64,000 nt of DNA from Pictodentalium vernedei (GCA_031216915.1 CM062296.1:62981084-63045083), one strand, 5' to 3'; shown: positions 12,738 through 24,851, counted from the first letter of the stretch. Numbers and translations are program-made. Notes: generated by a model from the sequence alone, not told the origin.

Positions 12738-13935
12738 TATAATAAATGCTCAGTTTAACTCGGGATATTTGAATATGACCAAATCCCTGTTAACTGAATA
12801 CACCTGTTAATTTAATAAATCCCACTGGTTAGGTTGCTATGCAATTAAAAGGGTTCCATTGAGGGACTGCCAAAAATAAAAAAAATAGGAATGGTAGTTT
12901 TTGTGAAAGGCATTAGTTGGATATGAACATTATGTACATCAGCCTTGTTCGGTGAAGGATTAAATTTCAGTAGCAATACTTTGTTAAATGCCGAATTTAT
13001 CAAAAATTGTTCCAGTCAAGTGAATTTTTTGAGAGGTATAGCCCTTTTATTACTTTTTTTAACTTGGAAAAATTGTTGAAACTCTTTGTCGTTCAACTTT
13101 TAACTTGAGTTTGGGTTAATTGATTGTAAACGTATTTGGTATACAACTTTCTAACCCCATTATGTGGTTGCCTCCCTTGCAGTTGCCATCTTTTTGGGGA
13201 GACATGTGGCTGCGTGGCCTTTTATTGTGAATAATGCTGGGCAGTTTAGACATTTCATTAGATAAAGGGTTAATTGGCAGGACTGCTTGTCAGGTCTTAT
13301 CCTCATGAGTCTAAATTTGAATTTAATCTCTTGGCGTCATTGAAAACTAAAAAATGATGACCTTCATCCTGGTAGGTGGCCCAACACTGCATTACAGGTA
13401 AGTATTGATACATCTTGTTCTCATTATAGTTAAAACTAGACATCCTGTCATCATAAACTGTGCATTTAGGCACCCAATGTAGATCTTCTGTTTCTCAGGC
13501 CATTTTTAAAAAAAAAGGCATGCGGGCAAGCGTTATTTTTTAAAATTTGTTACTTTATTTTAACCTTTCAAGGAGTGAAGACTTTTATACACATTTGCTA
13601 CACTTTGACAGTGTACACCTTGAGGCTTTGCAGTTTTTTCTAGGCAAGTCTTGCCTGTACAGGCAGCCAAGACTTGCATGTAAACGATTGCCAAGAAACT
13701 TAGATTAACTTGGGTACTTTATGTGACATAAACCAATAAATTATTTTTTAAAGTTTGCATGGGTAATAAAACATAGCGTACGGCAGCCAAAGTGAGGGCC
13801 TGAGAAACAGATATTTTTTTTATTCTGCCTTATCTAGACTTACACCAAGTTACATGTAATTGTGGGTAGGACTTTCACACAATTTCCATATCGAACAGCA
13901 TCCAAACCACAACAGATTCTCCTGGTTACTCATAA

Positions 13936-14036
13936 CAAGCACAAGCAATGTTTTTGCCAATGGACCTCCAGGTTAAACTTGGAGGTACATCGGCTGAAAC
14001 ATTGCTTGTGCATTGGGCATATGTATACATAATTTG
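13936..14036. mobile_element. MITE family B, central palindrome and flank
   Basis: The core CACAAGCAATGTTTTTGCCA through its inverse GCTGAAACATTGCTTGTGC is present, with part of the right flank. Termini are diverged or missing. Confidence 0.6.
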
Positions 14037-14230
14037 ATAGCCTTACTATAATCATAGCGTGCAGGTGAACATGCATTATGGTGTGCCTTTGCACATAGTA
14101 GGCCTGCTGGCATTCTTAAAAATGTTGGAGGGCTAAAAATTGCTCCCCTCGCATAGGACTAAAAATTAAAAATTGTTTGAGTACATTTATGTTTATTTGA
14201 GTCACTAGATTTATTTAACTTAACCTGTGT

Positions 14231-14475
14231 TAACCTTTTACCTAACATAATGACCAAACCCAGCCAATGCCATGTATTCACAAAAATGGCCACTCAAAGT
14301 TTATTATATTTCCATTTTTTGTTTCAATCACATACATGTAGCGTATGACCCCTCATTGGAACGAGTTGGTCAAGCTCATTCCATTGAGGGGTAATGAGAT
14401 ATGTTTTGGGGACAAAAAATGGAAATTTTTAGTTGCACATATACAAGAATGTTTTTTGTTTGTCGTCTGAATGTG
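14231..14475. mobile_element. MITE family A
   Basis: The left end is TAACCTTTTACCTAACATAA and the central palindrome is GTATGACCCCTCATTGGAAC with its inverse. The right end is diverged, so its boundary is approximate. Confidence 0.75.
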
Positions 14476-16354
14476 TCAAATATTTGGTTTCCGAACAGTA
14501 ACTTTAGTATTTGTTTTTTGATCAGCTTCAAACTTGGTATGTGGTTCAATTACAACAAAATACAGGTCAAGTTCAAATATGGGGTAGGCCCGAAAAATGT
14601 TTGCATGAATTATGGCCCCTGTTGGGTACATGTTGTTCAACTGGTATCTTTTTTATTTTAAATTTCTCCTTTGCAGAAAAGAAAACTTGGAGTTTGGAAC
14701 TTTAATCCAACTTAAGAAGAGAGTGAAAGAAGCACTGCAAAGGAAGGAATGTGAACAGTGAGGTGTTTTTCTTGACCATTTGATGATGCATAACGTTGGA
14801 AAAAATCTTATAGTCAACAGTGAGTGGTGTACAAAGATGGACTGAAGACTGTCTGCTGCTAGTATCCATATAAACTTTTTTTCATAAGATTCTCAAATTG
14901 TGTGGGAAAATCTGGGATACTTAAGTCAAAGATATATTTAAAAAACATTTGAAACATGCATCCACTGCATTGAGGAGGTTTCTGTTACTGAACTGCTTTA
15001 TTTCCAATTTATAAGATATAGAGCTGTTGGTTAATGACGTTTTCCTGAAAGTAAAAGATATGGTTGTTGTTTGTCTTCGTTTGACACAGATGAATATTCT
15101 TATGGTTAAACATGTCCAGAAACTATTTTGTCATATCTTTTCTTAGATCATGGTTATTTAATCTCAAAATTGATGAGAATTTTGAAAAAATTCCTTCTAC
15201 TTGTAGTAACAATTAAGTGTACTTTTTTGTGAAGAAATGTTTTTAAAATGTTACATTGAGGGACGAGGCTGTCTGCTGATCACACATATACTACACATAT
15301 TTTTCATAAAATTTCCAAAACGTGTGAGCAAATCCTGGACGCTTAAAGCCAAAGACATAAATATTTGAAACATGAATCCACTACATTGATAAGGTTTCTG
15401 TGCTGAATTGCTTTATTTCCCATTTTTTGATATATATCCTGGGATACCAGACTGTGATTTATATTGACATCAGTTTGCATGGGGGGAGGGGGGGTTATGG
15501 CCTTTTACAAATGATTCATTGTATTGATTTTTCAGAGAAGTTGTTAACTCAGCAATATATTAAATCAATAAAAATTTTGTATTCTGTGGGTGTTCATATA
15601 TATCAGGGTTCCCCTTGGTAGTGTCTGCTTTCGCCTACTACAGTGCACTTTTGTGTACAACATCAATCATGTAAAATTGTACCAGTTGGGATTGGGGATA
15701 TAAACAGATATCACCTTATTTACCTATGGAAATGGACTTCTGGTGATTGATTGGCACACGGTTCTTTATTCATTCATTCCAAAGCTAATATGCTCCAAAA
15801 CAGATACCATGCAGTAATGTATTTCAGAAATTTCAAAACATAAGCAATTATTGGATTTTTGTGCTGATAAAACAAGGTCATGGTGTCATTTGTTGAAATA
15901 TCCTCTTGGAGATCTTTCCAATAAATGATACAAGAACCTTGTTTAATGAAGATATATATAAATTATTTTCCTGTTTACCCAGAGCCTTTTTCAGCAAGTA
16001 TATCCATAATGATAAACCATTAACCATGTTATAGCATCAATTGTTGGAAAGCTCTCTCAGAGACGGGTTCCCCACAAATGGAATAGGGCCGGTGGTATTG
16101 AAAAAAATATAACACATTAATGCATGGCATAAATACATGTACTAAGTATTGGTTACATCATAGAAAGCGAGTGATGTAGTATATACAATTGCGAGGGTCT
16201 TCACAGGGGATTTGAACAATTTATATTGTATGTTCAATATCACAAGCCGATATGGTGTAGCTGACTTGACACAAACTGTTGTTTTCTCAGTCAAAAACAC
16301 AAGGCACAAAATGCAGCACGAAGTATTCACTCTCAATGCTGAATAAAATTATTT
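14476..16354. other. Host non-coding DNA
   Basis: No gene was recognised. Two related blocks are visible: GAAACATG.ATCCACT.CATTGA.AAGGTTTCTG occurs near 14952 and 15368, suggesting an old local duplication of about 400 bases. Confidence 0.45.
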
Positions 16355-16821
16355 GAGCTACTTTCATTGTGACTAAAAAATAAAAATTTTTGTTTCCAAA
16401 ACCTAGCGTATGGCCCCTCATTGGAACAAGCTCAGTGAGCTTCTTCCGATTTGGGGTCACAAGCTGTGTTTTGAAAACAAAAACAAAGCATAATAAAATT
16501 GGAAAAAGAGATTTGTGTTCACAGCACTGGTCAGTTCTTTCCATTAAATTGGGGAAAGGGTTAACCCTTCACCAAACATGGGTAGCAGATGACACCTGCA
16601 AAATAAATTCTTGAACAACTAAAAAATTTCAATTTGTGTATAAAAACATAGCTTATGACCCCATGTTGGAATGAGCTAAACAAGCTCATTCCCATGAGGG
16701 GTTAGAAGCTATGTTTTAGAGACAAAAAACTGATAACATACATGTAATAAATTTTGACTGGAGATTTTTGTTAATAGTGCTGGCTGTTTTGGCCAGTTGT
16801 GTTGACCTTGGGTGAAGGGTA
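16355..16821. mobile_element. Two adjacent MITE family A copies sharing a terminus
   Basis: The first copy ends GGGGAAAGGGTTAA at about 16562 and the second begins immediately with TAACCCTTCACC and ends GGGTGAAGGGTA near 16820. Both have the TATGACCCC...GGGGT central palindrome. The shared TTAA at the join suggests that one copy inserted at the end of the other. Confidence 0.75.
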
Positions 16822-16929
16822 TCATTTTGTAACAGATCTCCTGTTCCGTACTTCATATTGATTGCATTTGAGCTTGTTAAAACATTGCCAATCTCAAAGA
16901 TGTTTGACAGCTTGGTCTGATGTTTAGCG

Positions 16930-17026
16930 AATTTGTGTAATTCGATATCGAAATTGCGTGAAATTCTTACGCGCAGGTAAGGCAAGATAAGCACACAGTT
17001 CATGACAGGACTTCTAGTTTTAACTG
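16930..17026. mobile_element. MITE family B, right end fragment
   Basis: It ends GGACTTCTAGTTTTAACTG followed by TA, preceded by family B right-arm sequence. The core and left half are missing. Confidence 0.7.
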
Positions 17027-17964
17027 TATGTAATCTTGTGCAGGCAAGAATTGTCCACTTTGAAAATAAAGTGGTAAACAATATTAAATTTCAAATTCAA
17101 TCCACTGCTCTTTATTTTGATGAACTTTATGGCTTTGTTAGATCATCTTGTAAAGTGACTGAAGTGAGTTCATCTATAGTCACCCCCCTTTACCGTATGT
17201 TGTACTGTAACACCATGTTTATGACATTTCCCCCAAAACCATGCATGCGCTGGTCCAATTTCTTCAAATGTTGGGTAAATGGTATTGTCCGACTCCAATA
17301 CCAAGTCAGATGTGTTCACATGGGTTACCTCCCCCTCCTGGGTAGGACCACACCCCCAAAGTTGGCCTAAATCTTAAAAAATCTTCTCATGAGCCAGTGA
17401 CTACAATGACTTAATACTTGGTGTACAGCGTCTTTTTTGGGGTTACAATTTGAAATCGCTCAAATGAAGTTTGTGGGGCAATATTTGCTGTGGTAATGGG
17501 AGAGGCACCAATTTTGGCCTTGCCCCAAATTCTTATTTTCAAAACCGAGAGGCCAATATAAAGCAAATTTGGTAGGAGGTATTAAATACTTGATTTATGC
17601 AAACAAACAAAAAATCACCCGCTGCCCTGTGGAAATTGCAGAAGCTCAAATAGAAAGAATTTTAAACAAGCATATCTCCAAAACTACACAGCACTGAGAA
17701 TTCTCATTTGGTGTGACACTTCCTTAGGTTCCAGTTAACAGGAGTATGCAATTAACAGGAATTGGGTCATTTTCCTATCTGCTAATGATAAATTAAGTAT
17801 TCATTCTATTGTATCTTGTTTGACAGAGCTAATTGAGCTTTGTCAAACAAGATACAATAGATTCAATGTCAGAATTATGTATGCAGGTCCCCAAAATGTC
17901 TATCAATATTGGGAATTCGCTATTCATCCAAGTAATAACCCAACAGAATGTAAGGTTTTTTATT
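17027..17964. other. Host non-coding DNA
   Basis: No gene was recognised. The open frame at 17002-17370 overlaps a MITE end and shows no domain. A short palindrome lies at 17807-17859. Confidence 0.45.
17807..17859. repeat. Short perfect palindrome
   Basis: TATTGTATCTTGTTTGACAG is inverted around AGCTAATTGAGCTT. The same arms occur at 12682-12737. Confidence 0.75.
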
Positions 17965-18217
17965 TAACCCTTTACCGAATGCGGGTGCAGAGGACACTTG
18001 CAAACTAAATTCTTGTATAACTAAACATTTTCAATTTTTGTCTAAAAAACACAGCTTATGACCCCACATTGTAATGAGCTCAACAAGCTCATTCCAATGA
18101 GTGGTCATAAGCTGTGTTTTTGAGTCGAAAATTGAAAACTCAAAAACATTCAAATGGCGATTTTTGTACATGTATATAGTGCAGACACTTTTGGCCATTA
18201 CGTTGGGTAAAGGGATA
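17965..18217. mobile_element. MITE family A
   Basis: The ends are TAACCCTTTACCGAATG and CGTTGGGTAAAGGGATA. The centre is the GCTTATGACCCCACATTG palindrome. Confidence 0.82.
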
Positions 18218-18601
18218 AGAGGCTGAATTTGTAATGAAGATATGGTAAATGGTTTGGCATTTGTAATGTTTATTCAGTTAACAGGGATGTAATATTCTAA
18301 TATCAGTTTACAGGAAATTTGAATAGGCCAGTTTGGTCTGTGTTAAAAAATAAGTATCTGAAATGCAACTGTTTTTTCCTGTTAGTAAATTCACTACCGG
18401 TACAGGGGAAGGGTGGGGGGGGGGAGGGAGATACATTTTCAAATTGTTTTTTGCACCATCAGTCGAAATCTTATTTTTTTTGGCATTTAACTTCCTTAGA
18501 GAGGGGGATGAATTCAAATTTGGGTGGTTTAGTCCATGCAAGGATTGTCCATTTGAAAGTAAAGGAGTGAGCCATATTAAATTTATAAACTTCTCTGTCA
18601 T

Positions 18602-18847
18602 TACCCCTTTACCTAACTTAACCAGCCAGCACTATTCACAAAAATCGACATTCAGACTTTATTTTATTTAAAATTATTTTTGACTCAAAAACATAGCTTA
18701 TGCATGGTCACTCATTAATTGGACTGAGCTTGTTGTGCTCATTCCAATGAGGGGACATGCATGTTTTTTATACCAAAACTTAAAAACTTTAGTTATTCAA
18801 GAATTTCTTTTGCAGTGTTGCTTTTATCCATGTTGGGTAAAGGGTTA
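18602..18847. mobile_element. MITE family A
   Basis: The ends are TACCCCTTTACCTAACTTAA and CATGTTGGGTAAAGGGTTAA. The central palindrome is partly decayed. Confidence 0.78.
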
Positions 18848-18892
18848 AAAGTGTCAAGCAGAATACCTTGGAAAATAACTTATGTAACTGGT

Positions 18893-19722
18893 AAAAGTGA
18901 CCCATTATTTGGGCTAATATAATATTCCAAAGTAACCCATTGTTTGGGCTAGAATAATATCCCAGTCCAATTTTGGGTTATTCTGACCATATTTTGATTT
19001 ATTTTTTTTAACCCAGTGTAAACGACCCAGAAAAATAGGTTATTTTCAACCCAAATTGGGTGGAGTGAAATAGAAACCAATTTGGGTTGAAATATCTCTT
19101 CAACTAATGAATGGGTTGAGTTTATTAACCCAAAAGGGGAGTCAAATAGGTATTTCAACCCAAATTGGTTTAGAAAGTCAACTTTTTCAACCCAAAAAAC
19201 AACATAATTTTAACTACCTCAGTGGGTTGTTTATTTAACCCAAATTATGGGTTGAACAAATTGACTAAAATTGAGTTACTTCATCTTTATTTTTGGGTTA
19301 AATCAACCACTTTTGAGTACATTTTTGTAACCCAATTCCAACCCAGAAACCTGTCAGTGGTAACTAAATTATGTGGTTGTTTATTTCAGCTCAAATTTTG
19401 GGTTGAAACGTTAACCCAATTATATGGTTGTTTAATTTAGCCCAAATTTGTGGTTGAAAAATGACCACAAAATTAGGTTACATCAACTCATCTTTGGGGT
19501 TAAAAACAACCACTTTTTTGTAGAAATTTTCAACCCAATTTTCAACCCCAAATGACTACTACACTATGGGTTATTTTTTTTAAACCAATAATGGGTTAAA
19601 ATATGTAACCTCTTGAATTGGGTTATTTCTACCCAGTGTTGGGTTGAGTGAAATAGAAACCAATGGTTGGGTTACAAAACAACCCATTTGGGTTATTTTT
19701 CAACCCAGTCGAATTTAGAGTG
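18893..19722. mobile_element. MITE-like family D, AACCCA-rich
   Basis: The right end CAACCCAGTCGAATTTAGAGTG is the inverse of the left end of the 10203 copy, and is followed by TA. The 0.8-kb interior is built from many short inverted words such as AACCCAAATT and AATTGGGTT, so that most of it could fold on itself. The left boundary is approximate. Confidence 0.65.
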
Positions 19723-19997
19723 TATGGACGTGGCCTTTGAAGGTAGCATTTTTCTCGTTGCATATTTCGTCTCTACAAAGTTTTGTCACTGTAGCGAGTG
19801 ACGCGTTAGATGTGTAAAATCACGTTCTGTTATAGCAGATTTAAGTATGCAGTGCATAGCATCGAGGAATACAGGGGACGCATATTTCCCATTGGATTGT
19901 TCTTGGATAGTCATTGTCGAAAAATGATACAAAATAGATTCCTTGAATCAGGTATGATTCACTGGAATGTCAAACCCCAATTCCTCCAGCGGTCATT

Positions 19998-20406
19998 TTT
20001 TATTTTTTTTTATTAGGGTTTAACGACACATTAACGGCCAGGGTCATATCATGTCGGCGACAGTTTTACAGGTGGAGGTAGCCGGAGTACCCGGAGAGAA
20101 CCACCGAGCAACGACGAGCAGCTGTCAGCTCTCCAACATCGTAACTCTGAACTCTACACCGCGGCACAGGCAGGGTTAGATTGGTTGAAGACAAGCGCAC
20201 CATCGACGTCCAGTACGCCTTAGTACACAGCGTCATCGTGCCCCATGTAGGCAATCGGGGTTAAGTGCCTTGCCCAAGGACACAACGCGGGAGCACGAAT
20301 CAGTCGCTGAAATGGTCACCTATCCAACTACTGACCGCGCTCGACGTTGCTTAACTTCGGTGATCTGACGAGAACCGGTCACCGCGACGCCACCGCGCCC
20401 CGACCC
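19998..20406 (-). mobile_element. 5S rRNA-derived SINE, full length
   Basis: Read on the minus strand, the head contains GAAGTTAAGCAACGTCG and AGTAGTTGGATAGGTGACC, which match the internal region of 5S rRNA including its polymerase III control region. The body from CGCGTTGTGTCCTTGGGCAA onward is the same as in the tRNA-headed SINE at 6658. A poly-A tail lies at the left. A 15-bp target duplication, CCTCCAGCGGTCATT, flanks it (19983-19997 and 20407-20421). It resembles the SINE3 class of 5S-derived SINEs. It is not a functional 5S gene. Confidence 0.92.
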
Positions 20407-20509
20407 CCTCCAGCGGTCATTATACATTCGTCCAAAATCACGCTCTTTATGAATGTATGTACAATCCTCTACAGGGTATCCATTAAGGTCAATTAGATTC
20501 GCGAATAAT

Positions 20510-20824
20510 CAGTGGCGTAGATAAGGGGGGGGGGGGGGGGCGGAGCCCCCCCCCCCCCACCAGAAGTTTTGTCGGAAATTTTGTGGGACCATTTTTAGGC
20601 GAATTTATGCCTAATAACATTAAAATGCTGGCTTTGGGGATAAAAACATGCCATTTTGGGTAAATTTTGGGTAAAAAAATCCAATTGCCAGTACATTTGC
20701 AGTAAACAACAGATTCTTTCTGTTTGTTTGGGTTTTTGTTGTTGTTACACTGTCGGAAAATTTTCGGTCTGTCGGAAAATTTTGGGCTTGTCCCTGCGCC
20801 AGCGAAAAGCTATCTACGCCACTG
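20510..20824. mobile_element. hAT-like non-autonomous transposon
   Basis: Terminal repeats CAGTGGCGTAGATAAG and CTATCTACGCCACTG are inverted. A perfect 8-bp target duplication, CGAATAAT, flanks the element (20502-20509 and 20825-20832). An 8-bp duplication and this terminus type fit the hAT superfamily. The interior has a G-run followed by CGGAG and a C-run at about 20525-20561. No transposase is encoded in the 315 bp. Confidence 0.92.
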
Positions 20825-21160
20825 CGAATAATCGTTCTGTTGCCATTTGAAATGTTTGATCTAAATAGAGATCTTTAATGAATTGCGAATTAATATGAAA
20901 TTTCTGTACCGAGTTCATTGGGTCATGGTTGTTTAAGAAATTTAAAAATTCATCACAGTCGTTTCTCGAATGTTCTCAATTGATAAAAATGTCATCAAAA
21001 TGAACGAGAAAACGCGAGAATGCTTTGCACGTTTGCGTAAGGCATCTCCACCCATTCTGCTACTCACCTGCTTAGACAAGTAGGACTGAATCGTTCACCT
21101 AGATAACAACCCAATGTATATAAGTAATTTTCTCCATTAGCCTGAGGGTCATTTACCTTA

Positions 21161-21400
21161 TAACCCTTTACCTAACCTAAAAAGCAGACGACACTTGCAA
21201 AAATAATTCTTGAATAACTAATTTTTTTCATTTTTTGTCTCAAAAACGTAGGTTATGACCCCTCGTTGGAACGAGCTCGTTCCAACGAGGGGTCATAACC
21301 TATGTTTTTGAGACAAAAAATGAAAAAATAATGAAAATTAATTGGCGATTTTTGAGAATAGCGCTGGCTGTTTTTTGCCGTTACGTTAGGTAAAGGGTTA
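21161..21400. mobile_element. MITE family A, best preserved copy
   Basis: The ends TAACCCTTTACCTAACCTAA and TTACGTTAGGTAAAGGGTTA are inverted repeats. The interior is palindromic around GAACGAGCTCGTTC. The element is 240 bp. Confidence 0.9.
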
Positions 21401-21804
21401 AGCTTACCTCTGGTGGATCCGAAATGTGTTCATCCAGGCGTTTTGCATCGAGTTATTTTCTAGATTAGTTTTTACAGATCTAATTCTTTTGTCAATTTCA
21501 AAAATGGTACACATGCTGTCAACATCAAATATAGCTAAAATGCATTTTCGAGACCACCAGTTTAGCAATCTCAGTTAAAAATGCATTTTTGCGACAGCTC
21601 AGATGTCAAATTCGGTTAAGATGTCGGCAGATAATCATTTTTATAGCTCTTGACATATCACTGGGCACCGTCTTTGTTAAGCAGATAGTAATGTTCATCA
21701 CTTACGAAAGTCGATAGGAAAACAGAACGCTTTGAAATTTCTATTCCAATTACTTTTTGTATTTTAGAATTTTGAGACTGTTTTCTTTTCTCTTCGTAAT
21801 TTAG

Positions 21805-23301
21805 GATGTCAAACGCGGAATGTTAGAAGAATATTATAATCGACTGGAATCGACTTGCACAACGAAATTGAAACAATGGCTTCTCAGACCAACGACATAT
21901 CACAGCAAGAGAAAAAAATACCTGCAGCTCACGCAAGACAGCCGGGAAAACCATATAAACAGGCATGTACTCATAATTCAGTTTCTATCTCGTGGGAGAA
22001 ACCCAGACGACAACGAAAGAATGACTACTATGAAGTAAAATTCAGAAAAACAGAAGATAGACGATGGACCTGGACAACATGCACTAAAAATGATTCTCAA
22101 AGCCTCACTATCAACGGAATGGAACCTGACGCACAATACGTTTTTATGGTGCGTATTGTTGATGAAGATGGGGTGGAATGTCCCTTTAGTGATTCGAGTG
22201 ATATCATTGAGGTCGCGAAAAATGATAATACACAGCGACAACCAGGAAAGCCGAACAAGCAGACATGCACTAGTGATTCAGTTTCTATCTGGTGGGAGAA
22301 ACCCAGACAACACTCAATAAATGACAGTTACGAGATAAAATATAAAAAGGAAGAAGATAAAATATGGAACAGGGCCATATTCACTGAAAATGATTCTTCA
22401 AGTTTGACAATTGAAAAATTAGAAAGCGGCGCGAAATACGTCTTTAAAGTGCGCGCTGTTGCTGAAGATGGGGAGGAAGGTCCCTTTAGTGATTCGAGTG
22501 ATATCATGGAGGTTGAGAAAGATGATTATTCACACCGACAACCAGGAAGACCAAATAAGCAGACATGCACTTGTGATTCAGTTTCTATCTGGTGGGAGAA
22601 ACCCAGACAACACTCAATAAATGACATTTACGAGATAAAATATAAAAAGAATGAAGATAAAAGATGGAACAGGGTCATATTCACTAAAAATGATTCTTCA
22701 AGTTTGACAATTGAAAAATTGGAAAGCCGCGCCAAATACGTTTTTAAGGTGCGCGCTGTTGCTGAAGATGGAGAGGAAGGTCCCTTTAGTGACTCGAGTG
22801 ATATCATAGAGATCCCGAAAAAAGAATATTCACAGCGACAACCAGGGAAACCAATCAAGCAGGCATGTACCGTTGACTCAGTTTCCATCTCTTGGGAGAA
22901 ACCCAGGCAACAACCAACGCATGTCATCTACGAAGTAATACACAAGAAGGCAGATGATAAAGGATGGTCGGAAACCACATACAGTAAAGTTGATTCTACG
23001 AGTCTGACAATTGAAAAATTAGAACACAGAACAAAATACATTTTCCTGGTACGTACCATTGATGAAAATGGGGAGGTAGGTCCCTATAGTGACGTAAGTG
23101 ATATCATAGCAACCCAAGGAGATGTCACAGCAAAAATGTTTGGCATAACAGATGAATTGTCAGCACATGAGTCCTGCATTCAAAAAGTTATATCTCTGTC
23201 GGATAAGATTCAAGATGGCTGCCCTGTGGTGTACAAACTGAAACATTTATTCGATGACGCATGCTCCAGCAGCGAATTTAAAACTAGGAAAGGTGTATTT
23301 G
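21805..23301 (+). CDS. Exon encoding four fibronectin type III domains
   Basis: This is the only convincing host coding exon. A polypyrimidine tract ending TTTAG at 21804 is a good 3' splice site, and the likely start codon is the ATG at 21876 in the context ACAATGG (an in-frame stop lies upstream at 21837). The exon encodes four FN3 domains of 100 codons each, starting near 21936, 22236, 22536 and 22836. Each has the W.KP strand, the LTI..L strand and the Y.F.VRA..E.G..GPFSD strand typical of FN3. A segment of about 58 residues follows, up to a GTGAGT donor at 23302 (phase 1). The frame stays open to 23519, but that part is probably intron. FN3 arrays mediate protein-protein contacts; what follows in later exons is unknown. 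No signal peptide is seen, so an intracellular product is possible. Confidence 0.82.
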
Positions 23302-23573
23302 GTGAGTATGGTCAGCTATTAATAGTGCACACCCATGACACTGGGAATCGGGAAACTTCGTGCCTGGGAAGATTCGGCCCTGGATTGTTCGGCCCAGGAT
23401 TGTTCGGCTCTAGAAAGATTCGCCTGGGAAGATTCGGCTCCTGTACTCAAGGATTGACTGCCAATTGGTCTTTTCAGGTTCTATCTGGGGGTTTGACAAT
23501 TGACATAGTTGACAAGTGACAATTGTACGGTGGCTAATTTATGTCATAGGCCATGGTCAATATTTATTTTATC
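23302..23573. other. Probable intron start with short GGAAGATTCGGC repeats
   Basis: Downstream of the donor the sequence holds imperfect repeats of CTGGGAAGATTCGGC and GGATTGTTCGGC (about 23365-23445), then runs into the palindromic satellite. Confidence 0.5.
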
Positions 23574-24066
23574 TCAAGTTCTCAAGATCTTGAGATGTTA
23601 ATTCAAGATCGCGAGATAATATCTCAAGATCTCCAGATAATATCTCAAGATCACGAGATAATATCTCAAGATCTCGAGATAATATTTCAAGATCTCGAGA
23701 TGTTATTTCAACATGTTGAAATAATATCTCAAGATTCTGAGATATGTTGAAATAACACCTCGAGATCTTGAAATATTATCTCGAGATCTTGAGATATTAT
23801 CTCGTGATCTTGAGATATTATCTCAAGATCTTGAGATATTATCTCAAGATCTTGAATTCACATCTCAAGATCTTGAGATAATATCTCAAGATCTTGAGAT
23901 AATATCTCAAGATCACGAGATAATATCTCAAGATCTCGAGATAATATTTCAAGATCTCGAGATGTTATTTCAACATGTTGAAATGTTATCTCAAGATTCT
24001 GAGATATTTATCTCAAGATCTCTAAATAATATCTCAAGATCTCGAGATAATATCTCATGATCTCTA
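23574..24066. repeat. Palindromic minisatellite, ATCTCAAGATCTTGAGATAAT type
   Basis: About 500 bases of a tandem unit near 20-21 bases, itself palindromic (TCTCAAGATCTTGAGA, with variants CTCGAG and CACGAG). The larger block around 23630-23745 recurs at about 23905-24010, giving second-order periodicity. It lies inside or just after the FN3 gene. Confidence 0.85.
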
Positions 24067-24235
24067 GCCATGCAACAGAGTTTGAGTGCCACCTGGCGGC
24101 GTGACTCTCCAGCAGTTATAATAATTCGGAATTATTGTAGCGGATATTTAATTGTCTGTAGCTTATTAAAAGATAAAATGTAGAATATCTCACCGCAGAA
24201 TGCTGGAAATAATATAAATGATTATATTATAAAGC

Positions 24236-24501
24236 GATCTGCGCGTTAACCTACGCGTTATGACCATAGTAAGGCTATCAAATTATGTACATATCGCCTG
24301 TGCACAAGCAATGTTTCAGCCAATGGACCTCCGGGTAACTCGGAGGTCCATTGGCCGAAACATTGCCTGTGTTTGCCATGAGTAACCAGGAGAACCTGCC
24401 ATGCTTTCTTTGTCATTCGATATGGCAATTGCGCGCAATTCCTACGCGCAATTAAGCCTAGATAAGCGCACATTTCGTGACAGGACTTCTAGTTTTAACT
24501 G
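24236..24501. mobile_element. MITE family B, left end missing
   Basis: The core CAATGGACCTCCGGGTAACT with its inverse and the right end GACTTCTAGTTTTAACTG followed by TA are present. The first roughly 50 bases of the family are absent. Confidence 0.82.
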
Positions 24502-24725
24502 TATTTTGAGCTATGACTAACGATTCAAACTAATTTCGGTGCATGGTTTGTAGAAAATGAGAGTGAAAGTCTGCTTCTATTTAAAGATAGTCCGTCAACG
24601 ATTTTCATTGTTCACATGGTGTAGTGTTGCTCTAGATTGGGATTACATACAAAAGTCATGTAATAAAAACAGATGCTTAACGCAGTTTGATTAATATAAC
24701 AATAACATGATTTTGAAGGGCTTTA

Positions 24726-24851
24726 CAGAGTATAACGGCTCAACAGAAATGGTTAACAGCCCAAGAGTTTATTAGCGGCCCGCGACGAAGTCGAGGGCCG
24801 CTATTAAGCTCAAGGGCTGTTAACCATTTCTGTTGAGCCGTTGATACACTG
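24726..24851. repeat. Palindrome, GGCTCAACAGAAATGG arms
   Basis: Arms of about 55 bases, from CAGAGTATAACGGCTCAAC to its near-inverse ending TGATACACTG, surround GCGGCCCGCGACG. A second small palindrome at 25338-25377 (TTGGGCTGTTAT and its inverse) appears related by its GGGCTGTTA word. Confidence 0.75.

Larger units (their letters stand above)
12300..14230. other. Host non-coding DNA
   Basis: No gene was recognised. Small repeats are present: a palindrome at 12682-12737 (family of 17807-17859), a MITE-B-like left end near 13429 and a MITE-B core at 13936-14036. Confidence 0.5.

Noticed and set aside
20182..20403. 5S rRNA gene
   Set aside because: Only the internal part of 5S is recognisable, with many changes, and it is joined to a SINE body with tail and target duplication.
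23302..23519. Coding continuation of the FN3 exon
   Set aside because: A strong GTGAGT donor precedes it, and the sequence turns into short GGAAGATTCGGC repeats and then the satellite. The open frame is probably intronic.
23574..24066. CRISPR-like array
   Set aside because: The repeats are contiguous with no unique spacers, and the genome is eukaryotic.
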